A stretch of 6,038 bases of DNA from Actinomycetota bacterium (GTDB lineage Bacteria > Acidobacteriota > Blastocatellia > Chloracidobacteriales > Chloracidobacteriaceae). The stretch spans positions 1 to 6,038 of the forward strand of contig JAAFHI010000238.1 in NCBI GenBank assembly GCA_013298335.1. Direction: 5' to 3'. The position numbers were made by a program, and so were the translations under genes. How positions within the stretch are numbered: position 1 is the first letter of the stretch; every line of letters starts with the position of its first letter. Below, in pieces: positions 5,136 to 6,038 of this stretch. The notes under the pieces are model-generated. The model was not told the DNA's origin and ran no database searches. It was given only the letters and a program-made list of their open reading frames with translations.

Positions 5136-6038
5136 GTGAGACTCAGATTCCTCGTTGGAATTTTTCTGTTCGGGCTTTTCTCGTCCGCCGCACTGGCGCA
5201 GGAAAAGCCGACCGCCTTTGTTGGAGGCGAAATCATTCCCATCACCGGCGCGCCGATTCCGAAGGGCGTCCTGATCGTACACAAGGGCAAGATCGTGGCC
5301 GTGGGCGCGGTCGGCGCGGTCCAGATTCCGAAGGACGCCGAGAAAGTCGATTGCACCGGCAAGGTGCTGATGCCCGGCCTCGTGGACTCGCACAGCCACA
5401 TCGGCGGTCCGCAGGGCGCGGACGGCAGCGCGGCGATGCAGCCCGATGCGCGGGCGTTCGACGCCATCAATCCGCGCGATCCGGGGATGGTCAAGGCGCT
5501 CGCGGGCGGCATCACGACCGTCAACATCATGCCCGGCTCGGGGCATTTGCTGAGCGGCCAGACCATCTACGTCAAACTCCGCCGCCGCGCCAACATCGAG
5601 GAACTCTTCATCTACAACGATGACGGAAGCGTCGCCGGCGGCATCAAGATGGCCAACGGCACGAACTCCATCCGCCCGACGCCGCCCTTCCCCGGCACGC
5701 GCGCGAAATCGGCCCAGATGGCGCGCGAATACTTCGTGAAAGCCGCGGCCTATCGCGACAAGGTCAGGGCCGCCGCGGGCGATCCGGCCAAGCTGCCGCC
5801 GCGCGACCTCGCGCTCGAAGCCATCATCGACATCCTCGACCGCAAGCGGGTCGTCCACTATCACACGCACCGGCACGACGACATTCTGACCGTGCTGCGT
5901 TTCGCGAAGGAATTCAACATCCGCGTGGTCCTGCATCACGTCAGCGACGGCTGGAAGGTCGCCGATGAAATCGCGAAGTCCGGCTTCCCCTGCTCGGTCA
6001 TCGTCGTGGACAGTCCCGGCGGCAAGATCGAAGCCGCC
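5136..6038 (+). CDS. Sec-exported metal-dependent amidohydrolase (imidazolonepropionase-like), 3' end missing
   Basis: Translation from GTG 5136 gives 301 residues, still open at the window end; full-length relatives usually exceed 400. Residues 1-21 are a signal peptide (MRLRFLVGIFLFG..., then SSAALA|Q), so the enzyme is probably periplasmic. The N-terminal beta-sandwich (about 27-78, with HKGKIVAVG) leads into MPGLVDSHSH, where His86 and His88 are the HxH metal ligands of the amidohydrolase TIM barrel. GGITTVNIMPGSGHLLSGQ (about 124-142) is a typical family strand. IKMANGT contains Lys171, at the place where relatives carry GLKMAxGEN. VVHYHTHRHDDIL (239-251) and VVLHHVSDGWKVADEI (264-279) supply further candidate ligands. 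The final catalytic Asp should lie beyond the window. Relatives hydrolyse cyclic amides or peptide-like bonds; the substrate cannot be told. Confidence 0.9.
   Translation, partial: MRLRFLVGIFLFGLFSSAALAQEKPTAFVGGEIIPITGAPIPKGVLIVHKGKIVAVGAVGAVQIPKDAEKVDCTGKVLMPGLVDSHSHIGGPQGADGSAAMQPDARAFDAINPRDPGMVKALAGGITTVNIMPGSGHLLSGQTIYVKLRRRANIEELFIYNDDGSVAGGIKMANGTNSIRPTPPFPGTRAKSAQMAREYFVKAAAYRDKVRAAAGDPAKLPPRDLALEAIIDILDRKRVVHYHTHRHDDILTVLRFAKEFNIRVVLHHVSDGWKVADEIAKSGFPCSVIVVDSPGGKIEAA

Noticed and set aside
5058..5939. 293-codon open frame on the - strand across the amidohydrolase gene
   Set aside because: Antisense shadow: the + strand has a Shine-Dalgarno, signal peptide and HxH metal motif, whereas this product shows no domain and an Arg/Asp/Val-rich biased composition.

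Overview
The window is GC-rich bacterial DNA with every supported gene on the + strand. A large modular secreted-type protein (delta-60 repeats, two BACON-like domains, FG-GAP/VCBS-like repeats), Sec-exported enzymes and short tandem-repeat arrays between genes suggest a member of Acidobacteriota or a similar environmental phylum. That placement is an inference from style; no marker gene is present.

Layout. Positions 2-2941 hold the 3' part of a very large gene whose start lies before the window. Its product has at least eleven delta-60 (DUF5122-type beta-propeller) repeats, then two BACON-like domains, then five C-terminal repeats of about 45 residues with Asp/Gly-rich calcium-loop-like motifs. 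Positions 2942-3163 hold no gene. They carry two stacked inverted structures: an octamer-based palindrome (2946-3045) and a heptamer-based one (3054-3160). The second ends only three bases before the most likely start codon of a threonine synthase gene (3164-4327). A 164-base gap follows, then a small secreted protein with four cysteines in its mature part (4492-4977), possibly PrcB-C-like. After a further 158-base gap comes the start of a Sec-exported metal-dependent amidohydrolase (5136 onward), cut by the window end.

How the genes relate. They share a strand, but gaps of 158-222 bases and unrelated functions give no strong case for one operon. Threonine synthase is a cytoplasmic biosynthetic enzyme with no other threonine-pathway gene visible here. 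The other three products all look exported or extracellular.

The part most worth a second look is the 215-base repeat cassette at 2946-3160. It fills almost the whole gap upstream of the threonine synthase gene, its two palindromes show different evolutionary signatures, and it probably creates a false N-terminal extension in automatic gene calls. I see no CRISPR array, tRNA, rRNA, transposase or phage gene, and no clear evidence of a new multi-gene system.
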